Origin: Dasyornis broadbenti
Lineage: Eukaryota > Chordata > Aves > Passeriformes > Dasyornithidae
Reading direction: 5' to 3'
NCBI GenBank assembly: GCA_013397935.1
Contig: VZRN01000759.1
Coordinates: forward strand, 354,844-418,843
DNA: 64,000 nucleotides
Under the pieces are notes generated by a model. It was not told the origin of the DNA, ran no database searches, and worked only from the letters and a program-made list of their open reading frames with translations. This document shows positions 25,801-36,300 of this stretch, in pieces (the stretch's first letter is position 1; each line of letters opens with the position of its first letter). The translations under genes and the position numbers were made by a program.

Positions 25801-27308
25801 TATGTCAGGGCTTCACAAGCTTGCAGTGTGCTGTCTGGACTGTGACTGGTGGAAAAGCAGACCTGAGCAACCATGTAATCAGGGCTTTTCCTAGGCAGTT
25901 ATGAGCTCACACTAAACTCACACTGCAGCTGCATATGTATTTTCCAAAATACACTTTTGGAATTTTACATACACTTTTTTAGTATGCTAACAATCTCTGT
26001 GGTCATTCATTCCTTGGAGACAACAAGTTAACAAACTGACAGCTGCTCCTAACAAATCACTTGCTTGGAGAGGCCAATGCAAGCTTAACATCCACAATAA
26101 ATCCTTCTTTTGCTTCTGATGGTTCAGGGCAGCAATGGCAAAGAAATGAGGTAATAACTTTCATTTATCAAAGAAGTTTGGGCTGTAGTAGATTTGTGCA
26201 CAAGAACTTGTAGACAGAGTTGCCAGAGAGTTACAGACTGTGGATTCCTGCTCTTCTTTGAATAGCATTAAGTGTATATGGGAAAACGTAGTTCTATCAG
26301 CATAACCTCACAGCCAGCCAGCCAGACCTCATCAATAGCTGCCAGTGCTGGTGTGAAAAGGTGGGCAAGGAGTGCCCAGGGAGCTGGGGAGCTCTGGAGG
26401 GGCTTCCTCCCCATGCCCAAAGGTGAACCAAGATGTTGGACCAGGGCCTAATTCCGAAGTGACATCGACTTGTTCCAGGTGTGCCCCCTCTGTTCTCTGC
26501 AGCCCCTCCTGCCCCAGGGTCCCTGCAGAGCCCCTGGGATGTGGTGGGACAGCGAGCAGCTTCCAGGGCTCTGTGCTGCTGCTGAGAGTGAGGAATTCCT
26601 GCAGCTGCTGGCTCTCTTTCCTGGAAAAGGACGCCTTTTCCAGTCACTGTGTCCACAGTTATCAATAGCCATCTTTGATCAGTTAACCATTAACTCATGG
26701 CAAATAGCAGATGTTTTCCATAACATTTGGTTACAAATAAATGAATAGACTTGGCAGCCTTGGATAAGGCAACAAATGTTCTGAAATTCCCATTTCTTGT
26801 ATCAGGGCTGAGCTTGCCCAAGGATGGGCATTTTTTTATCACCTGTTTGCAATAAACTGATGGATCTGGATGGCAGCTAGTTTGTTGTACAGGTTTAGCT
26901 TGGGTAGCTGTTCATCTAAAAGTTACGGGTTTTGCTTCCCTAAATAGCTGAAATAAGGTTTAAGATTTAAAAAAAATATTAATAGATGTATTGGGTTTTC
27001 AAATTATCATTTTATTTGACAGATGTGCTTGTGGTCTAAAATGGCAACATTGTGCCAGGGTGTTGAGCTAGCTGCATGAAAGGCTAATCTCCCTTCATGA
27101 ACTGAAATGAGAGAGTTAAAGATATAAAAACCAAGAAAACCCATGATTTAATGAATGGTCTTTACATTTCAGTATTGGAATTCATACTATAGGAAAAATA
27201 CTTTTTTTAAACTTGCCAGTATCCCAATTAATCTGATTACACTCCATAACTCATACTGATGGCTGCGTTGATGCTGCTCTGAACTGGAGCAGTTCAGTTG
27301 TAGAAGGG
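16836..27308 (+). other. Intron 1, distal part (no gene seen)
   Basis: This is mostly unique intronic sequence. A G-rich patch lies at 20197-20266 and a candidate regulatory block at 20310-20660. Text at 17380-17700, 20900-21250 and 22080-22420 is AT-rich, free of repeat signatures and could be conserved non-coding sequence. Open frames here (up to about 170 codons, on the minus strand over 16849-17361) show no domain and are treated as chance. Confidence 0.55.
20310..20660. promoter_or_regulatory. Candidate intronic enhancer block
   Basis: This repeat-free block contains a full PAR-bZIP/C/EBP-type palindrome GTTACGTAAT (20332-20341) and an exact AP-1 heptamer TGACTCA (20511-20517). The surrounding text is homeodomain-like and AT-rich (tttaatcatgaaccc, tttaattatcac). 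The presence of sites is seen directly; enhancer function is inference, because such short sites also occur by chance in a 28-kb intron. Confidence 0.2.
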
Positions 27309-27955
27309 TGTTATACTGGGTTGGTGTGGCCAGGTTCTGGTGGTGGGGTGGCATCTGTGAGAAGCTGCCAGAAGCTTTCCCTGTGCCCAGCAGAGCCAAT
27401 TCCAGTTGGCTCCATGACAGACCCACCCCTGGCCAAGGCTGGGCCCATCAGTGACAGTGGCAGCACCTCTGGGGAACATTGAGGAAAGGGGAGAAAATCC
27501 CCATGGAATTGCAGCTGGATGGAGCAGCAGCTCTGCAGACCCCCAGGGCAGGGCAGGAGCTGCTCCAGGTGCTGGAGCTGAGATTCCCCTGAGCCCAGGG
27601 TGCAGCCCATGGAGAGGCAGCTGTGGCCCTGCAGCCCATGGGGGTGCTGGATGGATCAGAGATCCCCTGCAGCTCCTGGAGGGCCCCACACTGGAGCAGG
27701 GGGGGGCTGAAGGAGGCTGTGACCCCGGGGAACTCCACACTGGAGCAGCTCCTGGCAGGACCTGTGGCCCCATGGAGAGAGGAGCCCCCGCTGGAGCAGG
27801 TTTACTGGCAGGACCTGTGACCCCACAGGGACCCAGGCTGGAGCAGTTCCTGAAGGATTGACTGCACCCCATGGAAAGGGACCAGGCTGGAGCAGCTGAT
27901 GAAGGACTGCAGCATGTGGGAAGCTCTCAGGCTGGAGAAGTTCATGGAGGGATGT
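27309..27955 (+). mobile_element. Truncated solo LTR of an avian endogenous retrovirus (copy A)
   Basis: The 5' part (gggttggtgtggcc, then ggttctgg, gagaagctgccagaagc, gacagaccca) matches the opening of an LTR family I recall as abundant in songbird genomes; I do not assert a family name. Inside is a run of imperfect repeats built on ctggagcagctcctg. The copy stops near 27950, where the reverse-oriented copy in intron 2 continues for about 420 more bases, so its 3' end is missing. No internal viral genes, primer-binding site or target duplication were found. Open frames on both strands through this region come from its GC-rich repeats and are not genes. Confidence 0.8.
27500..27949 (+). repeat. 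Degenerate internal repeats in LTR copy A
   Basis: Roughly six imperfect units of about 50-70 bp carry the core ctggagcag followed by cctg or gatgaagga and separated by ccccatgg-type text. The same array occurs in reverse orientation at 32750-33200. It explains the long chance open frames seen in all phases. Confidence 0.6.
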
Positions 27956-29394
27956 CTCTGGCAACAAGAGATAAGTGAGGGATGCCTATTCATAATACGC
28001 TGATTTTTCCCTAAAAAGCTTGCATTTTTATTTTTCATGTACTTATACAGAACGTTCATAGCACAGCAGGGGAGAATTCTGGAAGATAAAAGCCTGGTTT
28101 TGTAATTCTCCAGTTCCTAGGTTCTTAGGTGTGTTAGCAGTTTTGTTGGCACCAATGATTAATGCCAAGTTTGTGCATGCACTTGTGGAAATAGAGCCTC
28201 AAACACCGCATGGAGCATAGCAGTTTCTTTAGACTTATTTGAAACAAAAAAATCTCCGTTTTTATTTTCTACTGTATTTAAAAAATATCACCAGCTTTGT
28301 CTTGATGAGCTGTCCTGCTAGAATTGAATAGAGATCTGTGGACATCTCAGAAGAACTTATTAGTAGTCGCAATTGTGTGACGGGACATGGATTCCCCAGA
28401 GTTTATGTTCTTCTTCATAGGGATACAGAACCAAAGTGATCCTTCAATTACCTCCCTGCCTTCATTTCAATTTAGAGAGGTTATGCATAGGTAGAAATAA
28501 ATGCATAGGCAAAAGACTCTTAGAACTTTGAGGAAATAGCTTTAAATGCTCCCCAAAAAACCTCAAACCATCCCAAAAACACTCTCTTTGTAGAGCTTAC
28601 TGAAATCATGACCTTCCCTTTGAGTCTGCCACATGTGTTGGCTCCTGGTGCTTTGGTCTCCTGAGGACTCCATGGGAATCATCCCTGGCATCACCAGGAG
28701 CAGGCCTGGGCAGTGAAGGTGAATTTCTGACCCCACTGAAGTAGAACTGTGAGCCAGAATTTCTGCCCTGAGACCATAAGGAAGGCAGCAGCTTTGCTGT
28801 TGGGTGTGGTAATGTGCCAGGTTGTGTTTATGAGGTTACATCCTCTGTTCACGGGGAATTAAACAATTACCAAATGTGACTGACAGATCCATTTTCCCAG
28901 CACTGTGTGGCTTTCACTGCGGACAGATGTGCTTGGTGTTGCATTTGTGGAGAGGGCTGAGGAGAAGTCTTTTGGGTTTGGACTGAATTGTTGTTTTATC
29001 AGTGTTTGTTGAATGTCATGTGGAGGAGCACTTTGTTGTGAAGGTCTCACTGAATTACTTCTTGGGCTGGCAGAGTTGTTTGGAGGGAGTGTGTGGATTT
29101 CTCTGTCCTTTCTGGTTGCACCTGCCTCCTCTGGATTTCTGTCTTTAGCCAGCCTCAGTCTCCTTGCATTGAAACACCAGCAGAGGCTTGCCCCCCTTAA
29201 TTTTGGGTTAATTTCCATGCATTTGTTTCACTCCAGCCGCCTGGTGCTCTCTTGGGTACTTGAATCTATTCAGGCTGAGGAGCTCATTGATTTAGGCCTG
29301 ATGGGGGGTATCGTGACTGTTGTGAATCAACGGCCTGGAGCTATTTTTGGGAGCTGCGGAAGATTTTAACTTTGATTCTCTTTCTACTTTGTAG
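27956..29394 (+). other. Intron 1, last 1.4 kb
   Basis: This is AT-rich unique sequence between the LTR and exon 2. The end shows a good pyrimidine tract (tctctttctactttgtag) at the acceptor. I see no other element. Confidence 0.6.
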
Positions 29395-29496
29395 GTATTT
29401 GTATAAAATGTGGAAAAGGTGTGTATGGAGCTAGCCAGGCTTGCCAAGCAATGGGTAACCTCTATCATACCAACTGCTTCACGTGCTGCTCTTGTG
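29395..29496 (+). CDS. WTIP: WTIP-like LIM protein, exon 2: first zinc-finger half of LIM1
   Basis: This 102-nt internal exon has acceptor TTTCTACTTTGTAG ending at 29394 and donor GTAAGT at 29497-29502. Joined in phase 1 to exon 1 it reads GICIKCGKGVYG, then QACQAMGNLYH, then TNCFTCCSCG. It supplies C-x2-C-x18-H-x2-C and C-x2-C, which are the four ligands of the first zinc finger and the first two of the second. LIM domains are zinc-dependent protein-interaction modules; in this family they bind LATS1/2, alpha-catenin/F-actin-linked partners, Snail and Argonaute-complex proteins. GICIKCG and QACQAMG are hallmarks of WTIP/LIMD1-type LIM1. Both introns bordering the exon are phase 1, so skipping it would keep the reading frame but destroy LIM1. 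The exon lies between two inverted LTR copies in the surrounding introns. Confidence 0.93.
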
Positions 29497-31804
29497 GTAA
29501 GTCAGTTCTGCCATGGCCTTGTTATGTGGCTTCCTTTTGTAACATATATTCCTTCAGCAACCAGTGTACAAAGTGAGACCTCATCTTGCCTGCTTCCCCA
29601 GGCAAAATTCCCACGCAAGGCTCCAGCTTCAAAAGTTGTTTTTTAATTTGCCATCTGTAAGTGTTCAATGGTGTTTTCCTAAGCAGCAGCCCAGAAAAGT
29701 AGTGTTTGGTTGTTTGAAGTGCTGCGTTTACAAAATGGCTTCAACCTGGCTGTTAGAAGCACTATATGCTTTAAATCACTTGTGTTTATGGAACCGTAAT
29801 GTGCATGTATCATTTTTATAGATAAAATGTAAAATTTGTGCAGCCAAAACCATATTTTTGTCACTTTCTATTTGCAAATGTAAGTCTAGTCAAGCATGTG
29901 TATTTGTAATTTCTGTGTATTCACAGTGCTCAAAAATTGTTCTCTTATGGTTGAATGTGACAAGAATGAATAGAAACTGTGTGTTGAAACGTCTTATGCT
30001 ATTACAAGATTTGATTTTTGTAGGGGAAAACTGGAAGATAAATTGTTGTTCTCAGGACTTTTTTAGGTTTCACTTTAAATCTGAAAGAGAAGTTTCTATG
30101 TGTGATTTGGGAAGTCCTGGCTTTGCCGGGGGAAACAGGACATGGAAAATTTAGGGCAGCAGTTTCGGAAGTGTGCCTTAAGTCAGGCATTGTGATCTTA
30201 GCTGGAGACTTCCTCAGTGTCTTGTCTGTAACTTCTGGGAGTTCACAAATTCTCAGCAAGCTCTAAGGGAAGTGTGAGAGCTCAATTTTCAGGAGTCGGA
30301 TGAGTTTATGCACACATCTAGTAAGCTTCCTTATATATGAAAATATCTGCCTGGATATTGAAGATCTTGTTGTGATACATATACACAGCAAAAGACTTAT
30401 TCTGAGCAGAATACGCTGAGAACAAATTGTTTGTGAAAAGGATTAATTAAGGATTAAAAAAGGAGTAAAATATTATTGGCATAGAATCTAATAAGTTGAT
30501 AATCAAAAGAACATTTTAAAGTTCACTTCTGACAGGAGAAATGTTGTCTTTTCTCTTGAGATTTGTACTGATAAATATTGGTTTAAAGCAACCTGCAACC
30601 TGAATGCAGAATTTAGTGACCTTTCTAAATGACTCTGGACCATTACCAGATGCAAGGCTGAACTCATCTCAAACCTGCAGGGATTGCTCCTGACTTTGCT
30701 CATGTCTGACAGTAAGTCAGTAGCTGTTTTGTTGGCTTCCAAAGTGAGCAGCATCCTGCTTAGCAAAGGATTACAAAATAGGATATCAGATAATATCTGT
30801 CCACTCATTGCCAGCATTATCCGAACCTAATTGCATGGGTGAATTCCAGCTTCCTCTCTGGGGCAGAAATGTTGTTTTTAAGTACTGAGGTTGCATGTTT
30901 GCTACAATGGGGATCTGTATGCAGGTCACTGCTCCTCAGAAAAATGTATAAGGGACAAGAAGTGTACTTTAACAGCAAAATACAAACACATCTTAATTAT
31001 TTAAACACACAACAAGCTTTCCTGACTGTTCTGGTGAGGTGTGTGTGGCCAGTATACACCTGCAGGGCAACTTGAGACATGTCCTCTTGGAGCATTGTTT
31101 GCCCCACCCCACAGTGCCCTGGAATTTGGTGATTCAGGCAGCTTCCCATAAGTCACCACATGCACAGGGAGATGCTCCAGGTTGTATTCTAAGCCTCTGG
31201 CTGTGCTGCTCTGGGCTAGAGGGCCCAGCTGTCACCCATTGGGATAGTTCACAAGGAAGAAGGGCCTGGATTTCCTTCCATATTCAGCCTCTGATACAAC
31301 CCCATTGGGAGGGGAGTGTTTGGGCACTTCCTTAGTTGGGCACTGGAGAGGGGCTGTGCTGCTGATGTGGCAGCAGTGCCTGAGTGCAGGTAAAACACCT
31401 GATCAAGGCTTAGCTTCAGCTATATTCAAGGGTGACTCCAAAGTAGAGCTTTTCCTCTCAACTCAGCTCTGAAACAGAATGAAATAGCATAGCTGGGAAG
31501 AGGCAGTTGCATTAACTCTTTCATTTCTCACTATATTTGGGCTGTGCAGCCCATGGAAAGCCCAGAGTGATTCAGTATGGTGCCAGTAGATCCAGACCTC
31601 GGGACCAAGGCATGCAAGTCCTCTCTGTGGGAACTGCACCCTTGAGAATGGTGCTGAAAAGGCTTTATAGGAGCTCTTGTACAAGCAACCAAATGGAAAC
31701 TTCTTACACTACTGCAGTTTATGAACAGGGAGTTCATTTTGTGACATTGCTGGGAGCTATCGTGAGCTGTAGGTTTGGTGCCCACCTTTAAATGGATGAG
31801 AGTA
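29497..31804 (+). other. Intron 2, first 2.3 kb
   Basis: The intron opens with donor GTAAGT at 29497. The sequence is AT-rich and unique as far as I can see. A stretch at 30490-30830 has no repeat hallmark and may be conserved non-coding sequence. No exon-like open frame has splice sites that would fit this gene. Confidence 0.5.
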
Positions 31805-32218
31805 ACCAGAGAGGGCCCAGAAGAACTTACAGAAATGATTAAAGGCTAGAGAAAAGCTAATCATGAGAGCCCAGTGTATTTTGGGTGTCTGTAATAATGG
31901 GAGGGACATGTGGCTGGAGCTTGTAAATACTTGAACTATTAAACAGCATTAGAAAGTGGTCTCATATGTACTAGAGATAAACACAAGAGAGACCTTTTCT
32001 GGAGGCTGAAATTACACAATTCAAATAGGAAATCAAAGGCAGTTTTTCTGCAATGAGGATGACTAACTGCTGGAGCGAAATAGCAAGAGAAGTGGCAGAT
32101 TCTCTATTCTTCCTTGTTTTCAAATTAAGACCAAATGTCCCTTTGGAGACTACTTTAAGTTGAGCCAAGCTTTAGGTAATTGGGTGATCATTAATGATCT
32201 TTGTTAGGCAAGAGATCA
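31805..32218 (+). mobile_element. Old CR1-like LINE 3' fragment
   Basis: The order of blocks follows the end of amniote CR1 ORF2. First comes gagggcccagaag followed by gaaatgattaaagg (the RATRMIKGLE-coding area), then text equivalent to the final coding block (aattcaaat, then ctgctggagcgaaatagc, then ggcagattct). It ends with gtgatcattaatgatc, like the conserved 3' UTR phrase of turtle and crocodile CR1. It is heavily diverged with the frame destroyed, so much older than the LTR that lies next to it. Confidence 0.62.
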
Positions 32219-32326
32219 CAACACACACACTGTTGCGCCTTCTGAAACTTCAGCAGGAGAGTAGAGAAGTCCATTGTTTCTCTCTGCCTAAACCAGTGTC
32301 TGTGCTGTAGTTCCTGTGCATATTTA

Positions 32327-33380
32327 TGGCTGTTTGGCTCTGTCTGGACACCAGGTGCCCACCAAAGCCTCTCTATCCCTGTCCTCAGCTGGATGGGCAG
32401 AGAAAATGTAAGGAAAGGCACATGGGTTGGGATAAGGGCAGGGAGAGATCCCTCATCAGTTACTGACACAGCAAAACAAAAAAAATTATTATCAATCAAA
32501 TTAGGGCAGGATAATGAGAAATAAAAACTAAATCTTTAAGCACCTTTTCCTCACCCCTCCTTTCTTCCTGGGCTTAACTTTACTCCCAGCTTCTCCATCT
32601 CCTCCCCTGAGGGGTGCAGAGGAACAGGGAATGGGGGCTGTGCTCAGCTCATCCCAGGTTGTCTCTGCTGCTCTTTCCTCCTCAGGGGAAGGGCTCCTCA
32701 CACTCTTCCCTTGCTCCAGTGTGGGGTCCCTCCCACAGGAGACAGTGAACTCCATGAACTTCTCCAGCCTGAGAGCTTCCCACATGCTGCAGTCCTTCAT
32801 CAGCTGCTCCAGCCTGGTCCCTTTCCATGGGGTGCAGTCAATCCTTCAGGAACTGCTCCAGCCTGGGTCCCTGTGGGGTCACAGGTCCTGCCAGCAAACC
32901 TGCTCCAGCGGGGGCTCCTCTCTCCATGGGGCCACAGGTCCTGCCAGGAGCTGCTCCAGTGTGGAGTTCCCCGGGGTCACAGCCTCCTTCTGGCCCCCCC
33001 TGCTCCAGTGTGGGGCCCTCCAGGGGCTGCAGGGGATCTCTGATCCATCCAGGACCCCCATGGGCTGCAGGGCCACAGCTGCCTCTCCATGGGCTGCACC
33101 CTGGGCTCAGGGGAATCTCAGCTCCAGCACCTGGAGCAGCTCCTGCCCTGCCCTGGGGGTCTGCAGAGCTGCTGCTCCATCCAGCTGCAATTCCATGGGG
33201 ATTTTCTCCCCTTTCCTCAATGTTCCCCAGAGGTGCTGCCACTGTCACTGATGGGCCCAGCCTTGGCCAGGAGTGGGTCTGTCATGGAGCCAGCTGGAAT
33301 TGGCTCTGCTGGGCACAGGGAAAGCTTCTGGTAGCTTCTCACAAATGCCACCCCACCACCAGAACCTGGCCATGCCATCA
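32327..33380 (-). mobile_element. Solo LTR of an avian endogenous retrovirus (copy B, reverse orientation)
   Basis: Read on the minus strand it starts near 33380 (TG, then gcatggccaggttctgg), runs through the same internal repeats as copy A, and then has a further 3' part missing from copy A. That part includes an AT-rich stretch (ttatttctcattatcc), a ctctccctgcccttatcc phrase and ggtgggcacctggtgtcc close to its end. Length is about 1.05 kb with TG...CA ends as best I can place them; no target-site duplication was visible. No gag, pol or env sequence is present, so this is a solo LTR from recombination or a copy flanked by deletion. Over 32750-33372 it pairs with copy A (27327-27949) at equal length with about nine substitutions, so both are young. 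Confidence 0.85.
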
Positions 33381-36300
33381 TGATGCAGCTTAGAAATCTG
33401 AGAGTAAGAGGATGAGGTTGCCTTTCTTTTTCAGTCTTTCTTTTCTTCCCCCAAATAACAAGAATGATCTGAGCTCACCTCCAGCAGTTTTCAGTTCTAC
33501 TTTTAATGTAATGGCTGTAGAAAATAAAAGGCGATAACCAAAGAACAATAATTCTGCACCTGAAGACATCTGATTTGGATAAGGGCTCAATGCTTAACCA
33601 GCTACAATTAAAAAATAAATAAAATAATATTTCAAACCCTTGGGAAAAGTTGTGGTTTGGAGACCACTCAGGCTGAAATGTGATAATGAATGATGGAGCC
33701 TCCAAGGCCTCATTTCATCACTTGGCAGTGAGTGTTTTCAACTCAGCAAAGGCAAGTGCAGTTGTGCAGAGAAGTGGAAATTCTGCCTGAGTCAGGGCCC
33801 TTTCTTAGGCACTTCTTTGAGTTTATCTTCAGTTTCAGTGCCAGGTGCCATCTGTCAGAGTGTCCTGGTAAAAGAGGGCAGTGTGTGCCAGGACAGGCTT
33901 TCCCAGGAGCTCCCAGTGCTGTCCTTTCTCACTCCCACCATTGTTTATCTCACACCGTTGCTGGGAGGTTTGTGTTGCCTGTAATTAAGAGGAAACCCAA
34001 AAATAGGCTCTGAGCCGTGGGCATCTCTGTGGGGGTCCAGCCTTGCCAGTGTAGAGGTGTCAGGGGGATTATTGGGATCTCCTGCAGTGATGGTAGTTCC
34101 TCCTTTGAGGACACCAATGGAGAAACATGAAGTATTTCAGATACACAGTAAATAGACTTGTGTCTCCTTTAGACATTTGGTAAAATGCTCAGATGGTAAA
34201 TCTCTTCATTATTTTCCTAGCTTTTGGCAACTTTGGGAAAAAACCTCAGTAATATATTGATTCAGAGTTGTACAGGATCTCCTCCAGAAAAGATCTCACC
34301 AGTAAGCTGAGACTAGAATTAAAATAGAAAGGAAGAGTAGATGACTTATTTGGCACGTTTTCTATGCTACTTTTCTGCCTCTCGAATGTGTTCAGTAGGC
34401 TCAGGATGGCTGAGCCTTGCTCCCATAGCTGAGCAACTTCAGCATCTCAGATCCTTGCTCTGTCAGTAGATTTTTGCCACATTTCTGTAAAGCCCTACAG
34501 CCTTCTGCCAAAAGCCATCCTCCTCAGACAGCTTTTTTCCAGAGGTCAAATAATTCTCTTCAGGTAACGTAGAAGCCAAAGTGATCTGATTTCCTGAGAT
34601 CAGGTATTTCAATGTAGATCTTTATTCACAATCTCTTAGAGGAAACAACTGAAGCTTGTTAGGATGGTTTTTAAATGCAGATTCTCTCTCAGCCCTGACA
34701 CCAACAAAACCTCTTTTAGACCTTGATTCAGCAAAACTCTTGGATGTGTTTAAATATATTATATTACTCATACATAAAATTGCTTTGCCGAATCTTAAAT
34801 AACAGATATGAATTCAGGCAACAACATACTCTGTCCCTTCTGTTAAGTGTAAAATCTTGGCTTTGGCAGGAGTTCGGTTGCAGATTTCGTTTATGGAAGA
34901 CAAGAGTTGAAAAATACCTGCCTGAAAATCATCTAATTCCTGTTGATAGATTTCAACAGCATGATAGGATTTCTTGAAGGATAATTGCTATAATGCCAGA
35001 TTGCTTGTGTGATCTAAGTGCAGGTGAACAGTTGCAGGAATTAATTCTGTTTGATACTCATTAAAGAAGATAACTTACCAGGCACCTTTAGTTTGCAGTT
35101 CATAATGCCATCCACAGCGTCTTTTCAGGCTGAAAATTTTAATCCAGTGGCAATGATGGCAGAAACTGCAGTAAGATAAATCTTTACAATGAGGAGTATA
35201 AGTGTGCTATTTTGTTACTCAGAGGTATTAGAGATGGTCAGGGAATGAGCTTTGCAGAGCTACGGGTTTGAAGCCTCTGGAGTCTCAAAGCCGAGATGTA
35301 TTTCGCCGTAAAAACCAGGAATGTGTTCTGCTCTCCCACGTGAAGGCAAATGTTTGAGCATGCCATTCACCTTTAATTCCAGCTTTTGCTGCCGGTTTCA
35401 AGGCACAGGACATCATGGCAAGATCAACCAGACACTTAAAGCAAACTATAGCATCCAAAGGGATGCAGCTCTCACATGGTGGCTGTTGGCCTGTCCAGAG
35501 CACTCACGGGGTCATTCAACATTTTCATTTTGAGGGACAGCTCATCAAGGTGTCACAGTTCAGGTGATGATGGGCAGTGCTGCTGCCTTTGTCCAGCCTT
35601 CACAGGCTCATCCATGTCTCTGGGAGGGGATCCCAGGGAGGGCTGACAGCAGTGCTGATTTCAAAGGCCCAAGTGGGACAACCACAGTGGGAGTATTGTT
35701 ATTATTACTCTGAGGGTATGACGGACACTTCTGAACCAGCCCATGCCCAGAGCTGATGGGAAAAGGGAATCAGTTCATGGTCACAGTCACAACCTGCCTT
35801 TTCACTTCTGTCTGAGGCTACTCAGTGCTACTGGATGTAGATGTCTATTAATAGGAGCTTGCTCATGTCCCAGAGAAGTTCCTTGTGACACTGGAAATGG
35901 TCTTTTGCGTATTTGCTGCCCCAAGTTGAACCTTTGTTTGCTCTTGGTGGTAGTAAGGCACAGAACATCTTAAGGGAGCTGTGTCCCTTCAGTGTATATT
36001 TACAGCAGTTGGTGAGTTTTTAAAATACCCAAATTCCCAGTGGAAGGTTCATTTTCAATTCATATTTGTTCTGTCCCCACAGTGTATTTATAAGTTTGGC
36101 ATGAGTCGCTGCATCCAAATTGCACACTGCCAGTACTTGCTTTGTAGCTGCAAATTAAATTGTCTGTGAATACTTTCACATAAAACAAAATTCAGTGTCA
36201 AATCTATGAGCTCTCCACCAGTGTTAGCGTTGGTAGTCACAGTGGTACAAAAGTGTGTGTTTGTATCAGTGGTTAACCCCTGGTGCCTTGTGGCTGACTT

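Noticed and set aside
27294..27872. Long minus-strand frame (192 codons) and its counterparts of 188, 206 and 136 codons at 32631-33393
   Set aside because: These frames lie entirely within the two LTR copies. They occur in several phases and both strands because of the GC-rich internal repeats. Their similarity to each other reflects the youth of the LTRs, not protein constraint.
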